The notes below the pieces were generated by a model that searched no databases, was not told the DNA's origin, and worked only from the letters and a program-made list of their open reading frames with translations. Source: Aerococcaceae bacterium DSM 111020 (GTDB lineage Bacteria; Bacillota; Bacilli; Lactobacillales; Aerococcaceae). From it: 64,000 nucleotides of DNA. Of the stretch, positions 62,837 through 64,000 are shown piece by piece. The stretch lies in NCBI GenBank assembly GCA_015863185.1, contig JACBXP010000010.1, forward strand, positions 1-64,000. The letters are read 5' to 3'. Position 1 is the first letter of the stretch, and every line of letters begins with the position of its first letter. Position numbers and translations under genes: made by a program.

Positions 62837-64000
62837 ATGTCACAATCTTATGATTATATGATTCTTGGTGGAGGGATGGCTGGTGCCAATGCTGTCATGG
62901 AGATTCGTAAGCGTGATCCAGATGGTACCGTTCTTATTGTTACTAGAGAATTAGATAAACCTTATCATCGTCCCCCATTAACGAAAGAATTTTGGACATT
63001 TGATAATTATCCGGAAGAAAGTATTTACTATGGATTCTTGGATGATGAAGGAATTGATTATTTAACGGAAGCAGAAGTCACAGCGATTCATCCAGAAAAG
63101 AAAATGGTCATTATCGATGATGATGCACAATATACTTATAACAAACTATTGTATACGTTAGGTAGTGATCCTAAATGGATTGAAGGTCCAAAGAGTGATC
63201 GTGTCTTAGCGATTCGTACGTTTGAAGATTATCGTCAATTAAAAGGCTTTGCAAAAAAAGATAGTAAAGCGTTGATTGTTGGTGGTGGCTGGATTGGTGC
63301 AGAATTAGCAGCGAGCCTGCAAATTAATGGTGTCGATGTTACGCTTCTATATCCTGATGAAGTCTTGAATGAGAAGCGATTGCCCTTGGCATTAGCAGAG
63401 AAATTTCAACAGAGCTTTAAAGAGGCAGGAGTAACATTGGTTGGCGATGCTTATGCCGATCATTATCAAGTGAAGGACCAAACTGTGGTCTTAACATTAG
63501 AAGATGGACGAGAATTTACAGGAGATTTTCTTGTCTTGGGGATTGGTGTGGAGCCGAATATAGTACTAGCGGAACAAGCCGGACTCGAAGTAGGCAATGG
63601 AGTCATTGCGAATGAATATTTACAATCATCAGATCCGTCTATCTATGTGGCAGGTGATGTCTTAAATTATGAGGATGTGATTATCGGTCGAAATCGTTTT
63701 GAGCATGAAGACCAAGCGGTGAAATCTGGACAAGTAGCAGGTAGAAATATGACAGGAGTCAAAGAACGGTTTGAATTTGGCGCCCCTCTATCATACACCG
63801 ATGTGTTAGATATCTCGATTGAAGGTGTCGGAGAAATGAGTCGTAACCGGGATGATGAGATAATTGAACAAATTGGTGAAGGTTATATTGTTTACTATTT
63901 ATCTGACGGAGAACCTTCTGGAATTTTGACTTATAATGTGAAAGTAGATATGAATAAAGCACGAGCAATCCTACAGAACCCACCTAAGACTGCGCAGGGG
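62837..64000 (+). CDS. FAD-dependent pyridine nucleotide-disulfide-family oxidoreductase (3' end beyond window)
   Basis: At least 388 residues, still open at the window end. Two dinucleotide-binding motifs are seen: YMILGGGMAGANAV near the start (FAD) and ALIVGGGWIGAELAAS near residue 150 (NAD(P)H). The C-terminal FAD motif is SIYVAGDVLNYE near 275. The redox cysteine pair of classical disulfide reductases is absent; RPPLTKEFW occupies the place seen in ferredoxin/rubredoxin reductase-like and AIFM-type enzymes. GGAGG precedes ATG 62837 (an out-of-frame ATG lies at 62830). It probably transfers electrons between NAD(P)H and a partner protein. Confidence 0.85.
   Translation, partial: MSQSYDYMILGGGMAGANAVMEIRKRDPDGTVLIVTRELDKPYHRPPLTKEFWTFDNYPEESIYYGFLDDEGIDYLTEAEVTAIHPEKKMVIIDDDAQYTYNKLLYTLGSDPKWIEGPKSDRVLAIRTFEDYRQLKGFAKKDSKALIVGGGWIGAELAASLQINGVDVTLLYPDEVLNEKRLPLALAEKFQQSFKEAGVTLVGDAYADHYQVKDQTVVLTLEDGREFTGDFLVLGIGVEPNIVLAEQAGLEVGNGVIANEYLQSSDPSIYVAGDVLNYEDVIIGRNRFEHEDQAVKSGQVAGRNMTGVKERFEFGAPLSYTDVLDISIEGVGEMSRNRDDEIIEQIGEGYIVYYLSDGEPSGILTYNVKVDMNKARAILQNPPKTAQG

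Noticed and set aside
1-64000. CRISPR arrays, tRNA or rRNA genes
   Set aside because: No regularly spaced repeats, cloverleaf-like sequences or conserved rRNA stretches were seen on either strand.

Overview
The window comes from a low-GC Gram-positive bacterium. Strong AGGAGG ribosome-binding sites, many hairpin-plus-T-run terminators and several TTG starts point to Firmicutes. The gene set (SirTM/macrodomain operon, ThiT, GcvH-L, Zur-boxed zinT, mtl operon with a PRD activator, ISL3 and IS30 elements) fits Lactobacillales, perhaps the Aerococcaceae/Carnobacteriaceae side. The species cannot be fixed by eye. No rRNA, tRNA or CRISPR array was seen.

Layout. 1-14.4 kb is an eroded accessory region. 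It holds an intact branched-chain amino acid-type binding protein, a CAAX-type protease, an AbrB-type regulator, an SDR and a ureidoglycolate dehydrogenase (allD). These sit among decayed material: two ISL3 elements (one cut by the window edge), two dead IS30 copies with matching inverted repeats, a P-type ATPase stump, a chimera of an AlbA_2 ATP-binding protein and a type I methylase (HsdM), a tyrosine recombinase stump and a group II intron tail. 14.4-21.4 kb has a sirtuin, a frameshifted Zn-ADH, a nitroreductase, a HIT protein with a stop codon, and an operon of ilvE, an FAH-family hydratase and a second binding protein. That operon is preceded by an Ile-rich leader peptide and attenuator that no ORF caller would list.

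21.4-34.4 kb starts with a YfhO-type membrane protein and then the SirTM ADP-ribosylation module: lplA2 (frameshifted, divergent), gcvH-L, Zn-macrodomain, SirTM, a luciferase-like oxidoreductase and an OYE-family oxidoreductase, followed by a CadD-type transporter. By family knowledge SirTM ADP-ribosylates lipoylated GcvH-L and the macrodomain reverses it. Next come a TPP riboswitch with thiT, and a SulP transporter trailed by a 156-nt two-branched folded element. 34.4-41.3 kb carries a DUF4300 protein and a two-gene restriction-modification system. Its first gene has an S-adenosylmethionine-binding motif but no NPPY; its second is a 1427-aa GIY-YIG-like/helicase/methyltransferase fusion.

41.3-55 kb has zinT under two Zur-like boxes, duplicated SDR genes with a lipocalin-like gene, a GlcD-type oxidase, an epimerase and Nudix pair, a secreted metallophosphoesterase, a BCCT transporter and a KdgT-type permease. 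55-61.5 kb holds nagB and the mannitol operon mtlA-mtlR-mtlF-mtlD, preceded by a perfect palindromic operator and a cre-like site. The window ends in an unrecognised membrane protein and a partial FAD-dependent oxidoreductase.

About fifteen genes are broken. Many lesions are single-base changes in homopolymers or single nonsense codons in otherwise well-preserved genes, so either recent genome decay or residual sequencing error is in play.
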